A DNA stretch of 64,000 nt from UKL13-2 sp044229235 (GTDB taxonomy: Bacteria > Pseudomonadota > Gammaproteobacteria > Burkholderiales > Usitatibacteraceae). The position numbers and the translations under genes were made by a program. The notes under the pieces were generated by a model, which saw only the letters and a program-made list of their open reading frames with translations, did no database searches and was not told the DNA's origin. Location of the stretch: contig JBGATH010000021.1 in assembly GCA_044229235.1 (NCBI GenBank), forward strand, positions 1 through 64,000, read 5' to 3'. Positions 53,328 to 61,595 of the stretch are shown here, piece after piece (position 1 is the stretch's first letter; every line of letters starts with the position of its first letter).

Positions 53328-53343
53328 TGGCACCGGAATTGCA
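53328..53343 (+). promoter_or_regulatory. Sigma-54 promoter of the nitrate operon
   Basis: TGGCAC-N5-TTGCA matches the -24/-12 consensus TGGCAC-N5-TTGCW exactly. Initiation about 12 nt after the -12 GC would fall near 53354, just before the first leader hairpin. Nitrogen control through NtrC is inferred. Confidence 0.8.
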
Positions 53344-53353
53344 TTGGTAAGGT

Positions 53354-53516
53354 TATACGTGCATCAACGCTGATGCACCATGGACAACGGCGTCCAGTCA
53401 GGAAAGTTTGTTCGCGTGCGCAACCCGCTTCGTTGCGCGCATCGAGCAGGCCTTCCCGGCTGGACGCTTTTTTTCTGGAACACGACTGTGCATTCAACCA
53501 TCCAGGGAGCGCTGCA
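53354..53516 (+). ncRNA. ANTAR-target antitermination leader RNA
   Basis: The predicted leader of the nitrate operon. Hairpin P1 (53359-53378) is GTGCATC/GATGCAC with hexaloop AACGCT. Hairpin P2 (53381-53396) is TGGAC/GTCCA with hexaloop AACGGC. Both loops have A at position 1 and G at position 4, the ANTAR recognition rule, and only 2 nt separate the hairpins. The 3' arm of P2 is part of the 5' arm of the terminator at 53390-53474, so the two are mutually exclusive. NasT binding should hold P1-P2 and let transcription continue. Confidence 0.82.
53390..53474 (+). terminator. Regulated intrinsic terminator in the nitrate leader
   Basis: GCGTCCAG (53390-53397) pairs with CTGGACGC (53460-53467), extended by two further pairs, and is followed by seven T (53468-53474). 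The large loop contains its own hairpin GCGCAAC/GTTGCGC (53418-53438). It ends 42 bp before the nrtA start codon. Confidence 0.8.
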
Positions 53517-54815
53517 ATGGCTGACATCAAGCAAGGCATCACTGAAGACAACACAAGTATCGCCACGGAAGCTGCTGACGCCAGGCGGCGCAACTTCATC
53601 CGTGCCTCCGGCAGCCTGCTGGGCGGCGCGGCGCTGATGGCCATCGTTCCCCCCGGCGTGCGCTCTGCGGCATGGGCCGCCGGCTCGGATGCGCCGGAGA
53701 AAAAGGAAGTGAAGATCGGCTTCATTCCCCTCACCGACTGCGCCTCGGTGGTGATCGCCTCGGTCATGAAGTTCGACGAGAAATACGGCATCAAGATCGT
53801 TCCCTCCAAGGAAGCCTCGTGGGCCAGTGTGCGCGACAAGCTGGTCAACGGTGAACTCGATGCGGCGCATGTCTTGTATGGCCTGATTTACGGCGTGCAG
53901 ATGGGCATCGGCGGGCCGAAGAAGGACATGGCGGTGCTGATGAACCTGAATCACAATGGCCAGGCCATCACCCTGGCCAAGAAGTTTGCCGACGGCGGCG
54001 CCAAGGATGGCCCCGGCCTCAAGGCCTTCATCGACAAGAACAAGGCCGAGTACACATTCGCGCAGACTTTCCCGACCGGCACCCATGCCATGTGGCTGTA
54101 TTACTGGCTGGCCACCTACGGCATCGATCCCTTCAAGGATGTGAAGACCATCGTCGTGCCGCCACCGCAGATGGTGGCCAACATGCGCGTGGGCAACATG
54201 GACGGATTCTGCGTCGGCGAGCCGTGGAACAACCGTGCCATCTACGACAAGATCGGCTTCACCGCCGAGACCACGCAGGGAATCTGGAAGGACCATCCGG
54301 AAAAGACCCTGGGCACCACGGCCGACTTCATCAAGCAGAACCCCAACACCGCGCGCGCCATGACCGCCGCCATCCTCGACGCCAGCAAGTTCATCGACGT
54401 CATGACCAACCGCAAGAAAGTGGCCGAGATCATCGCCGACAAGTCCTACGTGAATTGCCCGGTGGATGTGATCGACCAGCGGCTGGCGGGCGACTATGAC
54501 AACGGCGTGGGCAAGAAGTGGAAGGACCCCGACTACATGAAGTTCTACAACGAAGGCGCGGTGAACTACCCGTACCTGTCGGATGGCATGTGGTTCCTCA
54601 CCCAGCACAAGCGCTGGGGCCTGCTGAAGGACGACCCGGATTACCTCGCGGTGGCAAAGCAGGTCAACCAGATCGAGATCTACAAGCAGGCCGCCGCCGC
54701 TGCAAAGGTGCCGCTGCCAAAGAGTGAAATGCGCACCTCGAAACTCATCGACGGCACGGTGTGGGACGGCAAGGATCCGAAGAAATACGCGGCCTCATTC
54801 AAGATCAAGGCCTGA
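53517..54815 (+). CDS. nrtA: Nitrate ABC transporter substrate-binding protein (NrtA/NasF)
   Basis: Periplasmic nitrate-binding protein of 432 aa. A twin-arginine signal (DARRRNFIRASG at about 21-32, then a hydrophobic stretch) predicts Tat export. The mature part starts EVKIGFIPLTDCASVVIAS and contains LNHNGQAITLAKKF and DGFCVGEPWNNRAI, typical of NrtA/NasF. GGGAG lies 8 nt before the ATG at 53517. It is the first gene of an operon behind the ANTAR leader. NasS sensors are related to NrtA, but the export signal and permease neighbours show this is the transporter protein. Confidence 0.93.
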   Translation: MADIKQGITEDNTSIATEAADARRRNFIRASGSLLGGAALMAIVPPGVRSAAWAAGSDAPEKKEVKIGFIPLTDCASVVIASVMKFDEKYGIKIVPSKEASWASVRDKLVNGELDAAHVLYGLIYGVQMGIGGPKKDMAVLMNLNHNGQAITLAKKFADGGAKDGPGLKAFIDKNKAEYTFAQTFPTGTHAMWLYYWLATYGIDPFKDVKTIVVPPPQMVANMRVGNMDGFCVGEPWNNRAIYDKIGFTAETTQGIWKDHPEKTLGTTADFIKQNPNTARAMTAAILDASKFIDVMTNRKKVAEIIADKSYVNCPVDVIDQRLAGDYDNGVGKKWKDPDYMKFYNEGAVNYPYLSDGMWFLTQHKRWGLLKDDPDYLAVAKQVNQIEIYKQAAAAAKVPLPKSEMRTSKLIDGTVWDGKDPKKYAASFKIKA

Positions 54816-54817
54816 CC

Positions 54818-55708
54818 ATGAGCGCAGCCGCAAATGAACTCATCGTCGATCCGGGCCCGGTGGTCGGCGCACCAAAAAGCGAGGCAGCCAAGCTCGTTGT
54901 CGTCCCGAAAACCCGTGCCAGCATGAAGCCCGCCATCATGAAATGGACCATGCTGGTCCTGCCTCCGGTGATGGGCGTCCTCATGTTCATCGGCCTGTGG
55001 TCGATCGTTGCCGCTTCCAGCAGCAACCTGCCGGGTCCCGCCAAGACCTGGGCCTCGGCCGTGCAGGTGTTCAGCGATCCGTTCTACCAGAAGGGACCGA
55101 ACGACCAGGGCATCGGCTGGAATATTTTGAGTTCATTGAAGCGTGTCGGCATCGGCTTCGGCATGGCGGCGCTGGTTGGTATCCCGCTCGGCTTCCTGAT
55201 CGGCCGCGTGGCCTTCATCAACGGTATGGTCTCGCCCATCATCAGCCTGCTGCGCCCCGTGTCGCCGCTGGCCTGGTTGCCGATCGGCCTGCTGGTATTC
55301 AAGGCTGCCAACCCGGCGGCCATCTGGGTGATCTTCATCTCTGCCATCTGGCCGCTGATCATCAACACCGCCGTCGGCGTCTCGCGCGTGCCGCAGGATT
55401 ACCTCAATGTGGCCAAGGTGCTGGACCTGTCGCCGTGGAAAGTCATCAGCAAGATCCTGCTACCCGCCACCTTGCCCTACATCCTCACCGGCATCCGCCT
55501 GTCCATCGGTGTGGCCTGGCTGGTCATCGTCGCGGCCGAAATGCTCACTGGCGGCGTTGGCCTGGGATTCTGGGTGTGGGACGAGTGGAACAACCTCAAC
55601 GTCGAGCACATCATCATTGCGATTTTCATCGTCGGCATCGTCGGCCTGTTGCTGGAACAACTGCTGGTGTTTGTCGCGAAGAAGTTCAGTTATGAGTACC
55701 AAGCGTGA
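54818..55708 (+). CDS. nrtB: Nitrate ABC transporter permease
   Basis: Inner-membrane permease of the nitrate importer, 296 aa, with about six hydrophobic segments. The first is KWTMLVLPPVMGVLMFIGLW, and RPVSPLAWLPIGLLVFK is a family signature. The EAA-type loop contacting the ATPase is YLNVAKVLDLSPWKVISKIL. It ends VFVAKKFSYEYQA. The start is 2 bp after the nrtA stop. A palindromic repeat separates it from nrtD. Confidence 0.93.
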   Translation: MSAAANELIVDPGPVVGAPKSEAAKLVVVPKTRASMKPAIMKWTMLVLPPVMGVLMFIGLWSIVAASSSNLPGPAKTWASAVQVFSDPFYQKGPNDQGIGWNILSSLKRVGIGFGMAALVGIPLGFLIGRVAFINGMVSPIISLLRPVSPLAWLPIGLLVFKAANPAAIWVIFISAIWPLIINTAVGVSRVPQDYLNVAKVLDLSPWKVISKILLPATLPYILTGIRLSIGVAWLVIVAAEMLTGGVGLGFWVWDEWNNLNVEHIIIAIFIVGIVGLLLEQLLVFVAKKFSYEYQA

Positions 55709-55711
55709 AGT

Positions 55712-55792
55712 TGTCGTCCCCGCGAATGCGGGGACCTCTGACTATTCTCTAGACCAGGAAATCCAGAGTTCCCCGCCTTCGCGGGGACGACA
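55712..55792. repeat. Paired REP-like palindromes between nrtB and nrtD
   Basis: Two hairpins with the same 7-bp stem TCCCCGC/GCGGGGA (55717-55734 and 55770-55787) lie in inverted arrangement. The outer arms TGTCGTCCCCGCG and CGCGGGGACGACA match perfectly over 13 bp. It occupies most of the 105-bp gap inside the operon and is a probable BIME-type element. Confidence 0.75.
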
Positions 55793-55813
55793 GGTAAATC
55801 AAAGGAAGCCGGC

Positions 55814-56605
55814 ATGCAAAAATTCCTCTCCATCGAAAACGTCGGCATGGAATTCGACACCAAGCGCGGCCGCTTCGAGGCGCTGCGCGATGTGAATCTC
55901 AATATCCAGCAGGGCGAATTCGTCAGCCTCATCGGCCATTCCGGCTGCGGCAAGTCCACGCTGCTCAACATGATCGCGGGCCTGCTCTATCCCACCGCCG
56001 GCGTGGTGTTGCTGTCAAACCGCGAGGTGAAGGGTGCCGGCACCGATCGCGCCGTGGTGTTCCAGAATCACTCGCTGCTTCCCTGGCTGACGTGCTTTGA
56101 AAATGTATATCTCTCGGTGGAGCGCGTGTTCGCCGAAAGCGAATCCAAGGCGCAGTTGAAGGCGCGCACCCACGATGCATTGAAGCTGGTCGGCCTCACC
56201 CACGCCGAGCAAAAGCACCCCAACGAAATCTCCGGCGGTATGAAGCAGCGCGTCGGCATTGCCCGCGCCATCGCCATGCAGCCGAAAGTTCTTTTGCTCG
56301 ACGAGCCGTTCGGCGCACTAGACGCCTTGACGCGCGCCAAGCTGCAGGATGAACTCATGGGTATCGTCGCGGCCATCAAAAGCACGGTGGTGATGGTGAC
56401 GCACGATGTGGATGAAGCGGTGCTGCTGTCGGATCGCATCGTCATGATGACCAACGGCCCGGCCGCTACCATCGGCGATGTTGTCACTGTGCCAATCGAG
56501 CGTCCGCGCGACCGCCTGAAACTGCTGGCCGATCCCGTCTACCTCGATTGCCGCCGCCAGGTGCTCGAGTTCCTGTACCAGAAGCAATTGCGCGCCGCAG
56601 CCTGA
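55814..56605 (+). CDS. nrtD: Nitrate ABC transporter ATP-binding protein
   Basis: ATPase of the nitrate importer, 263 aa. Walker A is GHSGCGKST (41-49), the ABC signature is ISGGMKQRVGIARA, Walker B is VLLLDEPFGALDA and the switch His is in VMVTHDVDEAV. It is the single-domain NrtD/NasD form, without the extra solute-binding domain of cyanobacterial NrtC. AAAGGAAG precedes the ATG. The next gene, nasA, begins 14 bp later with GTG. Confidence 0.93.
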   Translation: MQKFLSIENVGMEFDTKRGRFEALRDVNLNIQQGEFVSLIGHSGCGKSTLLNMIAGLLYPTAGVVLLSNREVKGAGTDRAVVFQNHSLLPWLTCFENVYLSVERVFAESESKAQLKARTHDALKLVGLTHAEQKHPNEISGGMKQRVGIARAIAMQPKVLLLDEPFGALDALTRAKLQDELMGIVAAIKSTVVMVTHDVDEAVLLSDRIVMMTNGPAATIGDVVTVPIERPRDRLKLLADPVYLDCRRQVLEFLYQKQLRAAA

Positions 56606-56619
56606 CCGTCGACCCCATC

Positions 56620-59343
56620 GTGGCTGAAACCAAAACCACCTGTCCCTACTGCGGCGTCGGCTGCGGTGTGATCGTCGAGCACGATGCGACAACGATCACG
56701 GGCGTGCGTGGCGATCCGGATCATCCCGCCAACTTCGGCAAGCTCTGCAGCAAGGGTTCCACGTTGCATCTCACGCTGAACCCGAACGCGCGCATCCGCT
56801 TTCCGGAAATGCGCGTCAAGAAAACGGCCGCGCGCCGGCGCGCAAGCTGGGATGATGCGCTGGAGCACGTCGCCGAAAAATTTGCCCAGACCATTCGCCG
56901 GCACGGCCCGGACAGCGTCGCGTTTTATGTGTCCGGCCAGCTACTGACCGAGGACTACTACGTCTTCAACAAGCTCGCCAAGGGCCTCATCGGCACCAAC
57001 AACATCGACACCAATTCGCGCCTGTGCATGAGCTCGGCCGTGGCCGGCTACAAGGCCACACTGGGGGCCGACGCACCGCCCTGCGCGTATGAAGACATCG
57101 ACCACGCTGACTGCATCTTCATCGTCGGCTCGAACGCGGCCTTCGCGCATCCGATCCTGTTTCGCCGCATCGAGGCCGCCAAAGAAAGAAATCCGGCGCT
57201 GAAAATCATCGTCGCCGATCCGCGTCGCACCGACACCGCCGAGCTCGCCGATCTGTTCCTGCCGATCACGCCGGGCAGCGATGTGGCGCTGTTCCATGGC
57301 CTGCTGCATTTGCTGCTGGCCGATGGCCGCGTTGATCGCGACTTTATTGCCGACCACACTGAAAACTTCGCCACGCTTGAGGCGACGGTTGCCGATTACA
57401 CACCCGACAAAGTGTCCAGCTGGTGCGGCGTTCCGGCCGAAAAGCTTCGCGAAGCCGCGTCAATGCTGGGGTTTGCCCCGCGGGTGCTCTCGCTGTATTG
57501 CCAGGGCCTCAACCAGAGCGTGCACGGCACCGACAAGAATGCGGCGCTCATCAACCTGCACCTGGCGATGGGCAAGATCGGCAAGCCGGGCTGTGGTCCG
57601 TTCTCGCTCACCGGCCAGCCCAATGCCATGGGCGGGCGCGAAGTGGGCGGCATGGCCAACCTGCTGTCCGCACACCGCGATCTCGCCAACCCTGAACATC
57701 GCGCCGAGATCGCCGCGCTATGGGGTGTTGAAAGCGTTCCGGACAAACCGGGCACGACGGCAGTGGAAATGTTCGACGCGGTCGCAAAGGGTGAAATCAA
57801 ATGCCTGTGGATCGCCTGCACCAATCCCGCGCAATCGATGCCCGACCAGAACCTGATTCGCGCCGCGCTCGAAACGGCGGAACTGGTGGTGGTGCAGGAA
57901 TGTTTTGCCGGCGTCGATACCGTCGCCTATGCCGACGTACTGCTGCCCGCGACAACATGGGGCGAAAAGGACGGCACGGTAACCAATTCCGAGCGGCGCA
58001 TCTCGCGGGTGCGGCCGGCCGTCCCCGGTCCCGGCGAAACACGCCACGACTGGCGGATCGTCATCGACTTTGCGCACAAACTGGCGCCCAAGCTCGGCAA
58101 GAATCCCGCCGCCCTGTTTCCCTATCGCAATGTGGAACAAATCTGGAACGAGCACCGCGAATCCACACGCGGCCGCGACCTCGACATCACCGGCATGAGC
58201 TATGCACTTCTCGAATCCGCGCCGCAGCAGTGGCCGATGGCGGAGGGATCGGGCAGCGGCAAGGTACGGCTGTACGCGGACGGCGTGTTCCCGACTGCCA
58301 GCGGCCGCGCGCATTTTCACGACTGCAGGTTCAAGCCAACGACCGACCTGCCGGGTGACCTGTTTCCATTGCGGCTCACCACCGGACGCCTGCGCGATCA
58401 GTGGCACGGCATGTCGCGCACCGGACTGGCGCCGCAACTGTTCAGCCACGCGCCGGAACCGATGCTGGGGCTGCACGCGAGCGACATGGCCGCACGCGGC
58501 CTGGCAGACGGCGATGTGGCGCGCGTCAACACCCGCCGCGGTACCCTGCATGTACGCGTCAGCACCAGCAGCGAAGTGCAGCCCGGCGTGGCCTACCTGC
58601 CGATGCACTGGGGCAGCCAGTTCATGACCGGCGCCGGCATCAACATTCTCACCACCGGCGCGTTCGATCCGGTGTCGAAGCAGCCGGAACTCAAGCACGC
58701 CGCCATCCAGGTGGCGAAGATCAACGTGGGCTGGCGCCTGATGGCGGCGCGCGTGGTCGATGATGTCCACGCGACCATGCAGCGACTCGTGCCGCTGCTG
58801 GCGCGCTTCGATTACGCCAGTCTCGCTCCCGCTGGTTCGGGCCGGCCCGTGGTGCTGTTGCGCGCCTGGCACGGCGAGGCGCCGCACGAGAGCCTGGTCG
58901 CCGAAATCGATGCCATCCTCGGCATCGATGCCGATGCCTGCGAACTGGTCATCGACGATCCGGCGGCAGGCCACGGCAAGCGGGTGCTGACCGAGGGCGA
59001 GGTCATGACCGGTTTCCGGCTCGCCGGCGAAACGCTGGCGGGCGAATGGATGAAGGAATTCGTCAGCAGCGGCGCCGACATCACCGAGGTATGGCCTTCG
59101 CTGCTGGCGCCGCTTGCGCAGCTGGCCACCGGCGCGGTGTCGCGCGGGCGTATCGTCTGCGCATGCCATGACGTGGCCGAGAGCGCCATCGCCGGCTGTT
59201 TGCGCGCTGGTGAATCGTTGGGCGACGTGCAGGCGAAACTCAAATGCGGCACCGGCTGCGGTTCCTGTGTGCCGGAGTTGCGGCGCATGGCGCGCGACCT
59301 GCGAGTCGCAGAAGCGGTGGCCGATCTGATGGCGGCTGAATGA
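56620..59343 (+). CDS. nasA: Assimilatory nitrate reductase catalytic subunit
   Basis: Cytoplasmic molybdopterin enzyme reducing nitrate to nitrite. The N-terminal [4Fe-4S] site is CPYCGVGC plus KLCSKG (Cys8, Cys11, Cys15, Cys43). Molybdopterin oxidoreductase blocks include DTNSRLCMSSAVAGYK and QGLNQSVHGTDKNAALIN, and the cofactor-binding C-terminal domain follows near DQWHGMSRTGL. Residues from about 845 form a BFD-like [2Fe-2S] domain with VCACHD and CGTGCGSC, as in NasA of Klebsiella. The only sensible start is GTG at 56620, giving 907 aa; no ATG precedes the Fe-S motif after the nrtD stop. It overlaps cobA by 4 bp. Confidence 0.94.
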   Translation: MAETKTTCPYCGVGCGVIVEHDATTITGVRGDPDHPANFGKLCSKGSTLHLTLNPNARIRFPEMRVKKTAARRRASWDDALEHVAEKFAQTIRRHGPDSVAFYVSGQLLTEDYYVFNKLAKGLIGTNNIDTNSRLCMSSAVAGYKATLGADAPPCAYEDIDHADCIFIVGSNAAFAHPILFRRIEAAKERNPALKIIVADPRRTDTAELADLFLPITPGSDVALFHGLLHLLLADGRVDRDFIADHTENFATLEATVADYTPDKVSSWCGVPAEKLREAASMLGFAPRVLSLYCQGLNQSVHGTDKNAALINLHLAMGKIGKPGCGPFSLTGQPNAMGGREVGGMANLLSAHRDLANPEHRAEIAALWGVESVPDKPGTTAVEMFDAVAKGEIKCLWIACTNPAQSMPDQNLIRAALETAELVVVQECFAGVDTVAYADVLLPATTWGEKDGTVTNSERRISRVRPAVPGPGETRHDWRIVIDFAHKLAPKLGKNPAALFPYRNVEQIWNEHRESTRGRDLDITGMSYALLESAPQQWPMAEGSGSGKVRLYADGVFPTASGRAHFHDCRFKPTTDLPGDLFPLRLTTGRLRDQWHGMSRTGLAPQLFSHAPEPMLGLHASDMAARGLADGDVARVNTRRGTLHVRVSTSSEVQPGVAYLPMHWGSQFMTGAGINILTTGAFDPVSKQPELKHAAIQVAKINVGWRLMAARVVDDVHATMQRLVPLLARFDYASLAPAGSGRPVVLLRAWHGEAPHESLVAEIDAILGIDADACELVIDDPAAGHGKRVLTEGEVMTGFRLAGETLAGEWMKEFVSSGADITEVWPSLLAPLAQLATGAVSRGRIVCACHDVAESAIAGCLRAGESLGDVQAKLKCGTGCGSCVPELRRMARDLRVAEAVADLMAAE

Positions 59344-60131
59344 TGACGATGCCAGCCAATCTCGCACCGGGAGCAGTGGGCAAAGTCTGGCTGATCGGCG
59401 CGGGCCCGGGCGACGCTGAACTGCTGACACTGAAGGCAGTGCGGGCACTGGCTGCTGCCGACGTGGTGCTGCTGGATGACCTGGTCAATCGCGAGGTGCT
59501 GGTGCACGCGAAACCCGGTGTGCGCATCATCGAGGTCGGCAAGCGCGGCGGCTGCCAATCCACGCCACAGGCCTTCATCGAAAAACTGATGGTCCGGCTG
59601 GCCAGGACCGGCGCGGCGGTGGCGCGCGTCAAAGGCGGCGACCCGTTCATGTTCGGCCGCGGCGGCGAGGAAATGCTGGCGCTGCGCGACGCCGGCATTG
59701 CCGTTGAGGTAATTCCCGGCGTGACCAGCGGCATGGCCGTGCCCGCTTCGCTGGGCATCCCGGTCACGCATCGCAATTTTTCGCGCGGCGTGACCTTTGT
59801 GACCGGCCACTCGGCACTATCGACGCCGAATTGGCGTGCGCTGGCGCAGTCCGGCACCACGCTGGTGGTCTACATGGGAATCGCCAGCCTGCCGGCCATC
59901 TGCAGTGCGCTGCTCACCGCCGGCATGGCGGCAGCGATGCCGGCCTGCGCCATCCAGAACGGCACACGTAGCGATGCGCGGCAGGTCATCTCCACGCTCG
60001 GCAATCTTGCCGATGATGTCGCCGCCGCCGGCATCGGCAGCCCGGCAATCATCGTCATCGGCGAAGTGGTTGCGCTGGCCGATGTCACGGCACAGGTCCA
60101 AACGTCCATCCTGAAATCGGCGGCGGCATGA
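59340..60131 (+). CDS. cobA: Uroporphyrinogen-III C-methyltransferase
   Basis: SAM-dependent enzyme that methylates uroporphyrinogen III to precorrin-2, the first step to siroheme for nitrite reductase. The 263-aa protein is a stand-alone SUMT without the CysG dehydrogenase domain. The motifs WLIGAGPGDAELLTLKA, VKGGDPFMFGRGGEE and VIPGVTSGMAVPASLGIP are diagnostic. ATG overlaps the nasA stop and its own stop overlaps the next start, so translation of nasA, cobA and the following gene is likely coupled. Confidence 0.95.
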   Translation: MMTMPANLAPGAVGKVWLIGAGPGDAELLTLKAVRALAAADVVLLDDLVNREVLVHAKPGVRIIEVGKRGGCQSTPQAFIEKLMVRLARTGAAVARVKGGDPFMFGRGGEEMLALRDAGIAVEVIPGVTSGMAVPASLGIPVTHRNFSRGVTFVTGHSALSTPNWRALAQSGTTLVVYMGIASLPAICSALLTAGMAAAMPACAIQNGTRSDARQVISTLGNLADDVAAAGIGSPAIIVIGEVVALADVTAQVQTSILKSAAA

Positions 60132-61378
60132 CGCACGCGGACAGCCACGCCACCGGCGGCACCACCACCCGCACCAAGGCCAAACTCATCGTGGTCGGCA
60201 GCGGCATGGCGGCCACGCGCACCATCGAGCACCTGCTGACCATCGCGCCGGATCGCTACGACATCTCGATCTACGGCGCCGAGCCGCATCCGAATTACAA
60301 CCGCATCCTGCTCTCGCCGGTGCTGGCCGGCGAAATGTCGATGCGCGACATCGTGCTCAACGACCGCGCCTGGTACCAGCAGCGCGGCATCGCCCTGCAC
60401 ACCGGTGTGCAGATCGTCGCCATCGACCGGATTCACCGTGAAGTGGTCAGCGCGGACGGCACCCGCGAACGCTACGACCGGCTGCTGCTGGCGACCGGCT
60501 CAGTGCCATTCAAATTGCCGGTGCCCGGCTTGGAGCTCGCGGATGTCATTACCTATCGCGATATCGCCGATACCGAAGCCATGATCGATGCCTCGCAATC
60601 GAAAGGGCGCGCGGTGGTGATCGGCGGCGGCCTGCTGGGGCTGGAGGCTGCCAATGGCCTGCGCGCGCGCGGCATGGCGGTCAGCGTGTTGCACGTCATG
60701 CCCTGGTTGATGGAGCGGCAGCTGGACCGGACTGCGGCCGCGCTGCTGCAACAGTCGCTGGAAGCGCGCGGCATCCGCTTCATGCTTGGCGCGCAGACGG
60801 CATCCATCACTGGTGAAGGCGGCAAGGTGTCGTCGGTGGTGCTTGCCTCCGGCGAAACGCTGCCGGCCGATCTGGTGGTGATGGCGGTCGGGATTCGCCC
60901 CAATGTCAGTCTCGCGGAAGCGGCCGGGTTGCGGGTCCATCGCGGCATCGTGGTCGACGACACCATGCAAACCTTCGACCCGCGCATCTACGCCGTGGGC
61001 GAGTGTGTGGCGCATCGCGGCGTGGGCTATGGCCTGGTGGCGCCGCTGTACGAAATGGCCAAGGTTGCGGCGGCACACCTGGCGCATGCCGGCATCACCT
61101 ACTACGCCGGCTCGGTGGTCTCGACCAAACTGAAAGTCACCGGCGTGGATCTGTTTTCCGCAGGTGAATTCATGGGCGGCAAGGATTGTGAGGAGGTTGT
61201 TCTGCGCGACCGGCGCCGTCAAATCTATAAAAAACTGGTCCTGCGAAACAACAAGCTGGTGGGCGGTGTCCTGGTCGGGGACACCGCTCACGCCACGCGC
61301 TACCTGGAACTGATCCGCAATGCGACCGATGTGCGGCCGTTCCGGCATGAACTGATGTTTCTGAAGGAAGCGGCATGA
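60128..61378 (+). CDS. NirB-like NAD(P)H/FAD oxidoreductase (nitrite reductase flavin subunit)
   Basis: FAD-dependent pyridine nucleotide oxidoreductase of 416 aa that resembles only the N-terminal half of NirB or NasC; siroheme and sulfite-reductase domains are absent. The FAD site is LIVVGSGMAATRTIEHL and the NAD site is AVVIGGGLLGLEAANGL. The FAD-binding end is YAVGECVAHRGVGYGLVAPL, typical of NirB. A C-terminal domain of about 100 residues follows. It probably passes electrons from NAD(P)H to NasA or to the nitrite reductase downstream. Which one is not clear from the sequence. It overlaps cobA by 4 bp. Confidence 0.88.
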   Translation: MTHADSHATGGTTTRTKAKLIVVGSGMAATRTIEHLLTIAPDRYDISIYGAEPHPNYNRILLSPVLAGEMSMRDIVLNDRAWYQQRGIALHTGVQIVAIDRIHREVVSADGTRERYDRLLLATGSVPFKLPVPGLELADVITYRDIADTEAMIDASQSKGRAVVIGGGLLGLEAANGLRARGMAVSVLHVMPWLMERQLDRTAAALLQQSLEARGIRFMLGAQTASITGEGGKVSSVVLASGETLPADLVVMAVGIRPNVSLAEAAGLRVHRGIVVDDTMQTFDPRIYAVGECVAHRGVGYGLVAPLYEMAKVAAAHLAHAGITYYAGSVVSTKLKVTGVDLFSAGEFMGGKDCEEVVLRDRRRQIYKKLVLRNNKLVGGVLVGDTAHATRYLELIRNATDVRPFRHELMFLKEAA

Positions 61379-61438
61379 GTGCGACTGGTGCTGTGCTTGC
61401 AAAAGCCCTTTTGCAGCCATCTATCCTTTACGCAACGC

Positions 61439-61542
61439 AAATCCCCCGGTATTGCCTGGTTTGGCGGGCTCGATATGCCGCCCCCTTTAGAAAAGGGGGC
61501 AAACGCTTGTGCCCGTTTGAAAAAGGGCAGTCCCGGGGATTT
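61439..61542. repeat. Palindromic repeat element inside the operon
   Basis: Outer ends CAAATCCCCCGG and CCGGGGATTTG are inverted repeats (one-base indel). Inside is a perfect 9-bp hairpin GCCCCCTTT/AAAGGGGGC (61480-61500), then TGCCC/GGGCA (61510-61530). It fills much of the 217-bp gap before nirA. No T-run follows, so read-through is likely. It resembles a small non-autonomous palindromic element. Confidence 0.65.
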
Positions 61543-61595
61543 GAAGTCGCTGACTTGGCCGATGCCGGCACGACATCATTTGCAGGAATGGTGCG

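Noticed and set aside
57462..57474. A 13-base match (AATGCTGGGGTTT) to the inverted-repeat arm inside nasA
   Set aside because: No partner arm is present and the encoded residues fit the NasA family at this point, so I treat it as chance.
57718..59448. Long minus-strand open frame opposite nasA
   Set aside because: Antisense shadow in GC-rich DNA; nasA has complete cofactor motifs.
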